A stretch of DNA of 64,000 bases, taken from NCBI GenBank assembly GCA_018057825.1, contig JAGPCY010000007.1, positions 62,001 to 126,000 of the forward strand. Direction: 5' to 3'. The DNA is from Kofleriaceae bacterium. Its GTDB lineage: Bacteria > Myxococcota_A > Polyangia > Haliangiales > Haliangiaceae. Shown piece by piece: positions 34,124 to 42,773 of this stretch. The notes under the pieces were generated by a model. It was not told the origin of the DNA and did no database searches. It saw only the letters and a program-made list of their open reading frames with translations. Position 1 is the first letter of the stretch, and the number at the start of each line of letters is the position of its first letter. A program made the translations under genes and the position numbers.

Positions 34124-35289
34124 CCTGGCGGTCCCGGGCGCGCCCGTCGGGGGCGGCGCGGACCAGCGCCGATGACGTCGGCCCGGTGCGGGTCCTCCAG
34201 GTCTTCGGCGCCATGAACCGCGGCGGCGCCGAGCTGCGCACCCTCGACGTGATGCGACGTCTCGACCGCCGCGAGGTCGGCCTCGAGTTCGTGGCGCTGT
34301 CGGGCCAGGCCGGCGTGCTCGACGACGAGATCCGCCGGCTCGGCTCGACAGTCCACTACTGCCGGCTCGACGCCGGCTTCCCGCTGGCCTTCGCCCGGCT
34401 GGTGCGCGCGCGCCGGGCCGCGGTGGTCCACGCCCACGTGTTCTTGACCTCGGCGGTGGTGCTGGCCGCGGCCCGCCTCGGCGGCGCGCGCCGCCGCATC
34501 GCGCACTTTCGCTCGACCACCGACGGCATGCCCGACACCGTCCGGCGCCGCACCTACCGGGCGGTCATGCGCCGGATGATGGATCGGGTCGCGACCGATC
34601 TGGTCGGGGTCTCGGCCGGCGCGCTGGCTGGCGGCTGGTCGCCGCGCTGGGCCGACGACCCGCGCTGCCAGGTCATCTACAACGGCGTCGACGTCGACGC
34701 CTACGCCGCGTCGGGGGCGGGCGCGTCGATCCGCGCCGAGCTCGGCTTGCCGGCCGACGCCGCGGTCGCGGTCCACCTGGCGCGCTTCGACCCGGTCAAG
34801 CACCACCCGTTCACCGCCGAGGTCCTGGCCGCGACCCCGGGGCTCCACGTCGCCTTCGTCGGGCTGGGGGGCGCCGACCGCGAGCGCGCGACCCGGGCGC
34901 GCCTGGCCGCCCTGGGCTGCGCCGAGCGCGCCCACTTCGTCGGCGAGCGGACCGACGTCGCGCGGTGGTTGGCCGGCGCCGACGTCTCGCTCTTGCCGTC
35001 GACGATCGAGGGCCTGCCCGGGGTGGTCCTCGAGTCGCTGGCCGCCGGCACGCCGGTCATCGCCAATGACCTGTCGGGCGCGCGCGAGATCGCGGCCCGG
35101 GTCCCGGGGGTGACGATCGTCGACGTCGCGCGCGGCCCGGCGGCCTGGGCCGACGCGGTCCGTCGCGCGCTGGGGTCCGGCCCGACGGCGCGGGCGGCGC
35201 TGCGGGCGGCCCTGGCCGACAGCGTCTTCACCCTCGAGCACGCGACGGCCGCGCACCGCGCGCTGTGGCTGGCGGGAGCGACCGCCTGA
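34120..35289 (+). CDS. GT4-type glycosyltransferase
   Basis: 389 residues from ATG 34120, which overlaps the flippase stop as ATGA. The frame is open much further upstream, but that part is a shadow of the flippase. The N-terminal Rossmann domain starts VLQVFGAMNRGGAELRTLDVM, the donor/acceptor loop typical of GT4. The C-terminal domain has HLARFDPVKHH and the nucleotide-sugar site PSTIEGLPGVVLESLAAGTPVIA with its EX7E-like glutamates. It adds a sugar to the lipid-linked repeat in the cytoplasm. Confidence 0.9.
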   Translation: MTWRSRARPSGAARTSADDVGPVRVLQVFGAMNRGGAELRTLDVMRRLDRREVGLEFVALSGQAGVLDDEIRRLGSTVHYCRLDAGFPLAFARLVRARRAAVVHAHVFLTSAVVLAAARLGGARRRIAHFRSTTDGMPDTVRRRTYRAVMRRMMDRVATDLVGVSAGALAGGWSPRWADDPRCQVIYNGVDVDAYAASGAGASIRAELGLPADAAVAVHLARFDPVKHHPFTAEVLAATPGLHVAFVGLGGADRERATRARLAALGCAERAHFVGERTDVARWLAGADVSLLPSTIEGLPGVVLESLAAGTPVIANDLSGAREIAARVPGVTIVDVARGPAAWADAVRRALGSGPTARAALRAALADSVFTLEHATAAHRALWLAGATA

Positions 35290-37217
35290 TGTGTGGCATC
35301 GCCGGCTTCCTCGAGCTCGCTCGCCCGCGACCACGGGCCGAGGCCGCGGCCCTGGTCGGCGCCATGGGGGCGGCGATCGCGCACCGCGGTCCCGACGGCG
35401 CCGGGGTGTGGGTCAGCCCCGATGGCGCGTGCGCCCTGGCCCACCGCCGGCTGGCGATCGTCGAGCTGTCGGCGGCCGGGGCCCAGCCCATGACCTCGCC
35501 GTCGGGGCGCTACGTCGTCACCTTCAATGGCGAGATCTACAACCATCGCGAGCTGCGCGCCGAGCTGACCGGGGTGCGGTGGCGCGGTCACAGCGACACC
35601 GAGGTCATGCTCGCGGCCTTCGACCGCGACGGCGTGATCGCGACCCTGCCGCGCCTCATCGGGATGTTCGCGCTGGCGGTCTGGGACACCTACGAGCGGA
35701 CCTTGACCCTGGCTCGCGATCGCCTGGGCGAGAAGCCGCTGTACTGGGGCCGGCTCGGCGACGGCGTCGGCTTCGCGTCGGAGCTCAAGGCCCTGCGGGT
35801 CCACCCCGGGTTCGCGCCGACGATCGATCGCGGCGCCTTCGTCCAGTTCATCCGCCACGGCTACGTGCCGGCGCCGCGCTCGATCTACGCCGGCCTCGGC
35901 AAGCTGGCGGCCGGCAGCTACGTCGTCCTCGGTCGCGAGCCCGACCCGACGCCGCGCCGCTACTACGACCTGGTCGAGGTCGCGCGCCGCGGTGTCGCCG
36001 CGCCCCTGGAGGTGACCGCCGCCGAGGCCGCCGATCGCGTCGACGCCGCGCTGCGGGTCGCGGTCGCGCGCCAGGCCGAGGCCGATGTCCCGGTGGGCGC
36101 GTTCTTGTCGGGCGGCGTCGACTCGTCGCTGGTCGCCGCGGTCATGGCCGCGGTCGCGCCGGGTCGGGTCCGGACCTTCCACATCGGCTTCCACGAGACC
36201 AGCCACGACGAGTCGAGCTACGCCGCCGCGATCGCCCGCCGGCTCGGCGTCGAGCACACGATGCTGGTCGCGACCCCGAGCGCGTGCCTGCCGATCGTCC
36301 ACGAGCTGCCGCGGATCTACGACGAGCCGTTCGCGGACTCGTCGCAGCTCCCGACTACGCTCCTGGCGCGCCTGACCCGCGACCACGTCACGGTCGCGCT
36401 CTCGGGGGACGGCGGCGACGAGCTGTTCGGCGGCTACCACCACTATGCGCTCTTGCGCCAGGTGGCGCGGCTGTACGCCGTGCCGGGGCGACGCCTGGTG
36501 GCGCGCACGACCCTGGCGTCCTTGGGGCGGGCCGCGGCCCTGGCCCCGGCCGGCTCGCGGGCCCGGCTCGCGATCGAGTGGCTGCGGCGGCGCGTCTTCT
36601 TCGCGGCCGCCGACGATCTCGACGCCTTCTACCGGGCGGCGATGTCGATCTGGGCCGAGCCCGAGCTGGTGGCGCCCGGCCTGGCCGAGCCGGCCGGGCT
36701 CTTGCCGCTGGCGCCCGACGTGCTGCGCGCCTCGCCGGTCGAACGCGCGATGCTGGCCGACGCGCTCTTGTTCCTTCCCGACGACATCATGGCCAAGGTC
36801 GATCGCGCGACCATGTCGGTCGCCCTCGAGAGCCGGGCGCCGTTCCTCGACCCGGGCGTGGTCGAGCTGGCCTGGCGGTTGCCGTACGCGCGCCGGGTCG
36901 GCGACGGCCCGGGCAAGGCTGCGCTGCGTGGCGCCTTGGCCCGCTACCTGCCGCCGGCGATGTTCGAGCGTCCCAAGCGCGGCTTCGCCGTGCCGCTCGG
37001 CGGCTGGCTGCGCGGCCCGCTGCGCGACTGGGCCGAGGCCTTGCTCGCGCCGACCGCGCTGGCCGCCGACGGCCTCCTCGACGTCGCCGTGATCCGGTCG
37101 CGCTGGGAGGAGCACCTGCGCGGCCAGCGCGACTGGCACGCCTGGCTGTGGATCATCCTCGTGTGGCAGGCCTGGCGAGCCGCCAACGGCACCGCAGCGC
37201 GTGGGGTGGCGGCGTGA
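35289..37217 (+). CDS. asnB: Asparagine synthase (glutamine-hydrolysing)-like amidotransferase
   Basis: 642 residues from ATG 35289; its start overlaps the previous stop as TGATG. The N-terminus MCGIAGF exposes the catalytic Cys2 of the glutaminase domain, followed by HRGPDG and FNGEIYN. The synthetase domain has the PP-loop SGGVDSSLVAA and SGDGGDELFGGYHHY. Such AsnB paralogues inside polysaccharide loci are thought to amidate uronic acids or other carboxylates of the polymer rather than supply asparagine. That role is inferred from position. Length matches the long (about 630-residue) AsnB type. Confidence 0.9.
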   Translation: MCGIAGFLELARPRPRAEAAALVGAMGAAIAHRGPDGAGVWVSPDGACALAHRRLAIVELSAAGAQPMTSPSGRYVVTFNGEIYNHRELRAELTGVRWRGHSDTEVMLAAFDRDGVIATLPRLIGMFALAVWDTYERTLTLARDRLGEKPLYWGRLGDGVGFASELKALRVHPGFAPTIDRGAFVQFIRHGYVPAPRSIYAGLGKLAAGSYVVLGREPDPTPRRYYDLVEVARRGVAAPLEVTAAEAADRVDAALRVAVARQAEADVPVGAFLSGGVDSSLVAAVMAAVAPGRVRTFHIGFHETSHDESSYAAAIARRLGVEHTMLVATPSACLPIVHELPRIYDEPFADSSQLPTTLLARLTRDHVTVALSGDGGDELFGGYHHYALLRQVARLYAVPGRRLVARTTLASLGRAAALAPAGSRARLAIEWLRRRVFFAAADDLDAFYRAAMSIWAEPELVAPGLAEPAGLLPLAPDVLRASPVERAMLADALLFLPDDIMAKVDRATMSVALESRAPFLDPGVVELAWRLPYARRVGDGPGKAALRGALARYLPPAMFERPKRGFAVPLGGWLRGPLRDWAEALLAPTALAADGLLDVAVIRSRWEEHLRGQRDWHAWLWIILVWQAWRAANGTAARGVAA

Positions 37218-38608
37218 CGGCGGTCGCGGGCCGGCGACGCTCGCCGTGGCCGGTGCTCGAGCTCCTGGCCCACGGGCTCATCCTGGTGGCGCTGGTGATC
37301 TTCCGCGCCGACCTGATCACGCTCGACCTCGAGACCGCCTGCCAGCTCTCGTCGGTGATCGTGGTGTTCGCGTGCTTCACCGTGGTCCGGACCGCGCCGC
37401 GCGGGATGTGGTCACCGTCGTCGGTCTTCCTGATCATGGTCGCGCTGTTCCACGCCGGCTTGATCATCCCGTGGGCGCTGGGCCACCGCCCGGGCGGCAC
37501 CGTGCGCGATCCCCTCGACCTGTGGCTGTTCCGCGACAGCACGATCGTCGCGATCTGGCTGACCGATCTGGCGTGCGTCGGCTACGTCTTCGGCGCCCGG
37601 CTGGCGGCCCTGCGCCCGGCGCGCCACCGCCGGGTCGGCCCCCGCGATCACGAGCTCGACGGCATCGTCACGCTGGTCGGCACCGCGATGGTCATCGGAT
37701 CGCTCTTGGCCTGGTTCGCGTTCGCGCTGTCGTCGGGCGGGCTGCGCCTGATCTTCGGCTCGTACCTGGCGTTCCTCGACGCCACCGAGACCACACCGAT
37801 GCCGGCCATCTACCTGGCGACCGACCTCGGGATCGTCCTTCTGGCGGCGTCGCCGTGGTCGCGCGGCCACGCGGTCTCGGCGGCGTTCTTCGTCTTGTGG
37901 GCGGCGATCGCGTTCCCGCTCGGCCTGCGCGGCGAGGTGTTGTTCCCAGTCCTGACCGCGCTGTCGGTGTGGGCCTATCGCCGGGTCCCGATCAAGCCGC
38001 GCCGCGCGGTGATCCTGGCGATCGCGCTCCTGGCGGCGATCGCGGTGATCCGCAACGTCCGCTCGGTCGGCGTCTCGAACATCGGCGAGGCCAGCCTGTC
38101 GATCAACCCGCTCGACGGCGTGGCCGAGATGGGGGCGTCGCTGCGCCCGGTCTCCGAGGTGGTCTTCTGGCACGAGATGGGCGACGACTTCGACGACGGC
38201 GCGACCTACTGGGCGCCGATCGATCGCTTCCTCTACTACATCGTGCCGGGCTGGACCCGGCCGCCGATCGACGAGGATCGCCGGGTCATGACCAACCTGA
38301 TCATGGAGCGCGCCGGCCCGATCGGGTTCTCGGTGGTCGCCGAGGCCTACCGCAACTTCGCCGCGATCGGCGTGGTCGCGGTGCTGGCGCTCCTCGGCTT
38401 CATCCTCGGCCGGCTGTCGGCGTGGCCCGACGATCGGGTCTACCAGTGCGTGGCCGGCGTCACGCTGACCGCGCTCCTGGCCCACGTCCGTAACACCTTC
38501 GTCCCGGTCCCGGCCCAGCTCATGCTCGGCTTCGCGCTCATCGCGGCGCTGGTCGTGTTCGCGCGCGCCCGCAGCGAGCGGACCCAGGTCGCACCGCGCC
38601 GGCGATGA
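37214..38608 (+). CDS. Wzy-like O-antigen/exopolysaccharide polymerase
   Basis: 464 residues from GTG 37214 (GTGA overlap with asnB). At least ten hydrophobic helices are visible. The segment FPLGLRGEVLFPVL, with Arg-Gly-Glu between helices, and a large periplasmic loop (SVGVSNIGEASLSINPLDGV to RAGPIGFSVVAEAYRNF) match the layout of PF14296-type Wzy proteins. It would join flipped repeat units in the periplasm. Sequence conservation in Wzy is low, so the call leans on topology and on the flanking Wzx, glycosyltransferase and methyltransferase genes. Confidence 0.82.
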   Translation: MTAVAGRRRSPWPVLELLAHGLILVALVIFRADLITLDLETACQLSSVIVVFACFTVVRTAPRGMWSPSSVFLIMVALFHAGLIIPWALGHRPGGTVRDPLDLWLFRDSTIVAIWLTDLACVGYVFGARLAALRPARHRRVGPRDHELDGIVTLVGTAMVIGSLLAWFAFALSSGGLRLIFGSYLAFLDATETTPMPAIYLATDLGIVLLAASPWSRGHAVSAAFFVLWAAIAFPLGLRGEVLFPVLTALSVWAYRRVPIKPRRAVILAIALLAAIAVIRNVRSVGVSNIGEASLSINPLDGVAEMGASLRPVSEVVFWHEMGDDFDDGATYWAPIDRFLYYIVPGWTRPPIDEDRRVMTNLIMERAGPIGFSVVAEAYRNFAAIGVVAVLALLGFILGRLSAWPDDRVYQCVAGVTLTALLAHVRNTFVPVPAQLMLGFALIAALVVFARARSERTQVAPRRR

Positions 38609-39495
38609 CGATCGTCGGTGCCCAAAGGATTCGCGATGGTGCTACGCTCACCGCGATGGAGGAGTCGAGCGACCGGTTGACCGCGACTGCCCACTGGGAC
38701 GCGGTGCATCGCACCAGCGCCTCGAGCGGGCGGCTGCGCACCTTGGCCCGCACGGTGCTGGGCGAGGAGGCCTTCGACTTCTTCGTCCAGGGTGGCTACG
38801 TCGGCTACTCCTTCCGCGAGCTGTTGCGGCCGCTGGTCCGGCCCGGGCAGCGGATCCTCGAGGTCGGCAGCGCCCCCGGCCTGGCCCTGGCCAAGCTGGC
38901 GCGGTCCCTCGAGCTCGACCCGTGGGGCCTCGACTACAGCGAGGCCGGCGTCGTCGCCAATCGCGCGACCTTCACCAGCTTCGGCTTCGACCCCGGCCAT
39001 GTGCTCCTGGCCGACTTCTTCGGCGACGCCATCGTCGCCGACCACGGCGCGGGCTTCGATCTGGTGATGTCGCATGGGTTCATCGAGCACTTCCGCGACG
39101 TCCGCCCGGTGGTGGCGCGCCACGTCGCGTTGACCCGGCCCGGTGGGCTGGTCGCGATCAGCATCCCCAACTACGCCGGCCTCAACGCCGCGCTCAAGCG
39201 CTTCTTCCACCCCGACCTCCTGGCCGCGCACAACCTCGACATCATGAGCCGCGACCGCTTCGCCGAGCTGTTCGACGACCAGGGGTTGGCGCCGATCTTC
39301 TGCGGCTACCTGGGCGCGTTCCAGTTCGGCTTGTTGACCACCCCGCCGACCTCGCCCAAGCGCCACCTGCTGGCGGCGACGCGCTGGCTGCAGATCCCCC
39401 TCGATCTGGCGCAGCGCCGGCTGTTCGGCGCCAACTCGCCGGAGCTGCCGGGCCTGTCGCCGTACCTGTACTACGTCGGGCGCCGGCTGGCGTGA
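38605..39495 (+). CDS. SAM-dependent methyltransferase of the polysaccharide locus
   Basis: 296 residues from ATG 38605, overlapping the polymerase stop as ATGA; a second Met at 38656 is possible. Motif I is ILEVGSAPGLALAKLA, with GLDYSEAGV as the acidic strand end and DLVMSHGFIEHF after it, the class I methyltransferase layout. Position suggests methylation of a sugar on the repeat unit or a chain-terminating methylation. It ends the plus-strand arm and is convergent with the oxidoreductase gene. Confidence 0.87.
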   Translation: MTIVGAQRIRDGATLTAMEESSDRLTATAHWDAVHRTSASSGRLRTLARTVLGEEAFDFFVQGGYVGYSFRELLRPLVRPGQRILEVGSAPGLALAKLARSLELDPWGLDYSEAGVVANRATFTSFGFDPGHVLLADFFGDAIVADHGAGFDLVMSHGFIEHFRDVRPVVARHVALTRPGGLVAISIPNYAGLNAALKRFFHPDLLAAHNLDIMSRDRFAELFDDQGLAPIFCGYLGAFQFGLLTTPPTSPKRHLLAATRWLQIPLDLAQRRLFGANSPELPGLSPYLYYVGRRLA

Positions 39496-39557
39496 GCGCG
39501 GCCGAGGCGCTGGGCTGACCCGTCAGGTGTGACCGGGCGGGCGCGACCGCGGCTGGC

Positions 39558-40562
39558 TCACCCCGGCTGGGTGTCGAGGGAGGCCTGGGCCGCGGCCAGC
39601 ATCCGCACCACCCGAACACCGCTGGCGGCGTCGGTCCGCGGGACGGCCCGCCCGGCGATGCAGTCGAGGAAGTGCGCGACCTCGGCGACCAGGGGCTCGA
39701 CCATCGGCACCTGCGGGATCGTGACGTCGCCGTTGCGCAGGGTCAGGTACTCGGCGAACGACGCGAAGGCCGGCGGCCGGTCGTAGCCGCGATCGTAGAT
39801 GTGCAGCTTGTCGGGGGCGACGTCGTCGAACTCGACCATCTTCTTGGCGCCGACCACGACCATGCGGCGCTCCTTGCGCGGGTTCAGCCACGACACGTGG
39901 ACGTGGGCCAGGCTGGGGCCGCCCGGCGTCGGGGCGAAGCCGAGCGTCACGAACACCACGTCGGGGATGCCGGGCTGGAGGAAGCTCTGGCCGCGCGCGG
40001 TCACGCTGGTGATCGGCGCGCGCACCAGGTAGTCGATCATCGACAGGTCGTGCGGGCCCAGGCTCCACAGGGCGTTCTCGTCGGAGCGCAGGCGGCCGAG
40101 GTTGACCCGGGTCGACGACAGGTAATACAGGTCGCCCAGGTCGCCGCGATCGATCAGCGCGCGCAGGCGCTCGACCACCGGGTGGTAGAGCATGAGGTGA
40201 CCGACCAGGAGCACCGCGCCGCTGGCGGCGGCGGCGGTGGCCACCGCCTCGGCGTCGGCGACCGACAGCGCCATCGGCTTCTCGACCAGGACGTGGCGCC
40301 CGGTGGCCAGGGCCCGGAGGGCGAGCTCGGCGTGGGTCGACGACGGCGTCGCGACCACCACCGCGTCGACGTCGGCCGCCGTCAGCACGTCGTCGACCCG
40401 CTCGGTCAGACGAGCGCCGGGCGCGACCGCGTGGGCCCGGGCCAGCGCCGCCGGATCGCGATCGCACACCCAGGTCAAGGCCGCGCCGTCGGCGGCCGCG
40501 ACCACCCGCACCAGCGACGCGCCCCAGGTGCCGGCGCCGATGACCGCGACGCGGATCGGCAC
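39558..40562 (-). CDS. Gfo/Idh/MocA-family sugar oxidoreductase
   Basis: 334 residues from GTG 40562. The NAD(P)-binding motif is VIGAGTWGASLV (8-19), and EKPMAL at 94-99 carries the family's catalytic lysine. Later SLGPHDLSMIDYLV provides the active-site His. Enzymes of this type oxidise or epimerise nucleotide sugars (WlbA/WbpB-like), here probably to make a precursor for the polysaccharide. It starts five bases after the outer-membrane barrel gene on the same strand. Confidence 0.9.
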   Translation of the reverse strand: MPIRVAVIGAGTWGASLVRVVAAADGAALTWVCDRDPAALARAHAVAPGARLTERVDDVLTAADVDAVVVATPSSTHAELALRALATGRHVLVEKPMALSVADAEAVATAAAASGAVLLVGHLMLYHPVVERLRALIDRGDLGDLYYLSSTRVNLGRLRSDENALWSLGPHDLSMIDYLVRAPITSVTARGQSFLQPGIPDVVFVTLGFAPTPGGPSLAHVHVSWLNPRKERRMVVVGAKKMVEFDDVAPDKLHIYDRGYDRPPAFASFAEYLTLRNGDVTIPQVPMVEPLVAEVAHFLDCIAGRAVPRTDAASGVRVVRMLAAAQASLDTQPG

Positions 40563-40567
40563 CGCGG

Positions 40568-41863
40568 TCAGAACGCGGCGCGACCGCCGAGCATCAGCTC
40601 GTGGCGGGTGTAGCTCGGGTCGTCGGTGCCCATGAACGACGACTGGTAGTCGGTGGCGTCGATCTGGCCGAGATACGAGGCCGACAGGTAGTAGCGATCC
40701 GACAGCACGTACTGCGCGCGGGCGGTGGCGCCGAGGAGGAAGTCGTCGCGCGACGGCATGCCGATGCCGTCGATGCCGCGGTAGCTGCGCAGCCGGAGAT
40801 CGAGGCCCCCGGTCAGGAGCAGCTTCTCCATCACCTGCTGATCGAGCTTGGCCAGGATCTTGTGATCCTTGTAGTAGTTGGCGTTGATCGAGTCCTCGTA
40901 GTCGTGGTTGTACTCGACCACGATCCGGCCGGTCGGCCCGTAGGCGTAGCCGAGCTCGGCGCCGAGGAGCGGACCGTTATAGCCCTCGCCGGCGGAGTAC
41001 GACGAGTAGCCCCAGCCGAGGTGCAGCTTCAAGGTCAGCGGCTCGGTCAGGGTGGTGGCGACGCCGACCAGGCCGCGGATCGGCAACGACGAGTTCTTGG
41101 TCAGCGAGCCCGACTGCACCTGGGCCTCGCCCAGCGCGCCGAAGAAGCCGACGCTGACGTCGCCGAAGAACCGGGTGTACGGCAGCCACTGCCAGTCGCT
41201 GCGCAGCGCCAGCGTGTGGTTCATCCGGTTGGCGACGCCCGAGTCGCCCTCGAGGATCATCGTCGAGTTCTCGTAGCGAGCGCCGGCCGAGATGCTGCGG
41301 CCCTGGGGCTGCCAGCGCATGCCGAGCTGGAGCAGGTTGTCGATCCGGTTGGTCGACGACGGGTCCTCGAAGTTGCGCGGCCGGGTGTCGCGCTGCAGGC
41401 GATCGTCGGCGACGAAGGTCCAGTTGCCCTGGGGGTAGACCTGGAAGTGGCCCTGCACGTCGAGCGCGAGGTTGCGCTGCTCGGTGGTCGAGAAGTTGTC
41501 GTAGTAGAGGTACTCCTCGTACCGCAGGCCGCCGCTGGCGCGGAACTCGAACGTCGGCGGGGCCGGCTCGTTGCCGGGCTCCTCGCCGGGGATCGGCTCC
41601 TCGGGCTTGGCCTTGTCGGAGGCGACCGCGAAGTTGACCAGGAGCCGCAGGAGGCCCGAGGTCACCGGCGACTCGTCCTCGTAGAAGACGTTGTTGATCA
41701 CGCCGAGGTCGGCGCCGACCGTCGGGTGCAAGACGGTGCCGGGCGACACCTCGACGCCGCGGCCCTCGACGGCCTCCTGCGCGTGGGCGACCCCGACCTG
41801 GGTGACGCCGAGCGCCAAGACCGACGCCAGCGCGCCCGCGAGGCAAGACGAAAGAGTTCGCAT
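40568..41863 (-). CDS. Outer-membrane beta-barrel of the exopolysaccharide locus
   Basis: 431 residues with a signal peptide (MRTLSSCLAGALASVLALG...AHA). The mature part begins with PTVGADLGVINNVFYEDES and continues in many amphipathic strands (FEFRASGGLRYEEYLYY, LRSDWQWLPYTRFFGDVSVGFF, LTLKLHLGWGYSSY, YYLSASYLG) to a terminal strand ending in Phe. That fits a barrel of roughly 16-18 strands. Myxobacterial polysaccharide loci are reported to use integral beta-barrel exporters in place of a classical Wza channel (WzpX of Myxococcus xanthus). This gene may be that part, by inference from position and topology. Confidence 0.8.
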   Translation of the reverse strand: MRTLSSCLAGALASVLALGVTQVGVAHAQEAVEGRGVEVSPGTVLHPTVGADLGVINNVFYEDESPVTSGLLRLLVNFAVASDKAKPEEPIPGEEPGNEPAPPTFEFRASGGLRYEEYLYYDNFSTTEQRNLALDVQGHFQVYPQGNWTFVADDRLQRDTRPRNFEDPSSTNRIDNLLQLGMRWQPQGRSISAGARYENSTMILEGDSGVANRMNHTLALRSDWQWLPYTRFFGDVSVGFFGALGEAQVQSGSLTKNSSLPIRGLVGVATTLTEPLTLKLHLGWGYSSYSAGEGYNGPLLGAELGYAYGPTGRIVVEYNHDYEDSINANYYKDHKILAKLDQQVMEKLLLTGGLDLRLRSYRGIDGIGMPSRDDFLLGATARAQYVLSDRYYLSASYLGQIDATDYQSSFMGTDDPSYTRHELMLGGRAAF

Positions 41864-41875
41864 CGGGGTTCTCGG

Positions 41876-42583
41876 TTACTGCGGCGCGAACGGGCTGGCG
41901 TAGGCCGGATCTTCGAGGGGGGCCTCGAACGGGTCCTCGCCGCTCGAACGGCCGACGTCACCGTCGATGGTCGGGTCGTGGGGGATCGCCGGGCCGTCGA
42001 CCGTGACGTCGTTCTTGCCGATGAAGTGCAGCTCTTCGCCGATGCAGGTCTGGGCCTCGTTGGCGGCCTGGGTCGCCTTCTCGGCGGCGATCGTGATCTG
42101 CCCGAACTGGTGGACCTGCTCGTTGCGGTCGCCCTGGACCTTGGCCTCGGTGAAGTTGTCCTCGGCGCCGTCGGCGATGTTGAGGAGCTGCTTCACGACC
42201 AGGAGCTGCTCGTTGACGCAGTTGAGCTTGATGACGTCCTTGGCCTTGGTGGCCGAGGCCTTGAGCTCGAGGACCCGGCGGTGCAGGCCCTCCATGTTGG
42301 CGATGAGCTCGTCGGACTTCTGGTCCATCTCCTGGGCGGAGAGGTTCGAGGTCTTCTCCGACGGCAGCGCCAGGTCGGGCTCCGGCGCGGGCGGCGTTGG
42401 GGCAGGCGCTGGGGCCGGTGCCGGGGTAGGCGCGGGTGCGCCCGCGCTCGGAGTACCCGCGGTCGGCGTGCTCGGGCTACCTCCCGAAGGGGTAGCGCCA
42501 GGCTGCGCGGACAGCACCCCGCCACCGACGAAGGCGGCAGACAGGATCGCGGCGACGAGGAGGCGTGAACGCATGGCTTTCAT
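41876..42583 (-). CDS. Exported helical protein of the exopolysaccharide locus
   Basis: 235 residues from ATG 42583; another Met three codons later at 42574 is possible. Signal peptide, then a Pro/Ala/Thr-rich spacer of about 50 residues (PTPAPAPAPAP), then a helical domain with KTSNLSAQEMDQKSDELIANM and long amphipathic helices. Two cysteines (LNCVNEQL, AQTCIGEEL) are spaced about 60 residues apart, as if bridging two helices. The tail is acidic with DPTIDGDVG. It starts 13 bases before the barrel gene on the same strand, which suggests a periplasmic partner of the barrel. I do not recognise a named family. Confidence 0.7.
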   Translation of the reverse strand: MKAMRSRLLVAAILSAAFVGGGVLSAQPGATPSGGSPSTPTAGTPSAGAPAPTPAPAPAPAPTPPAPEPDLALPSEKTSNLSAQEMDQKSDELIANMEGLHRRVLELKASATKAKDVIKLNCVNEQLLVVKQLLNIADGAEDNFTEAKVQGDRNEQVHQFGQITIAAEKATQAANEAQTCIGEELHFIGKNDVTVDGPAIPHDPTIDGDVGRSSGEDPFEAPLEDPAYASPFAPQ

Positions 42584-42773
42584 CCTGGCGGTGACCGAGG
42601 GACGGCCGCCCGTTTGGGATCGTCGGTGGATGCTACGCGGATCGACCGGCAGCGTCAACCTGGGGAATTCCCTTCGGGAACAGGCGCACGGTTCGTTGGA
42701 TACCGCAGGGGGGCCCGGTGTTCAAAGTCCCCGTCGTTTTCCGGCCGCGGCGGTCCCGGCGGCGCGGCCGAGA

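Noticed and set aside
42668-42680. Small hairpin TTCCC-TTC-GGGAA upstream of the exported helical protein
   Set aside because: The stem is short, it can pair alternatively with the preceding GGGGAATTCCC, and there is no sign of a terminator or riboswitch.
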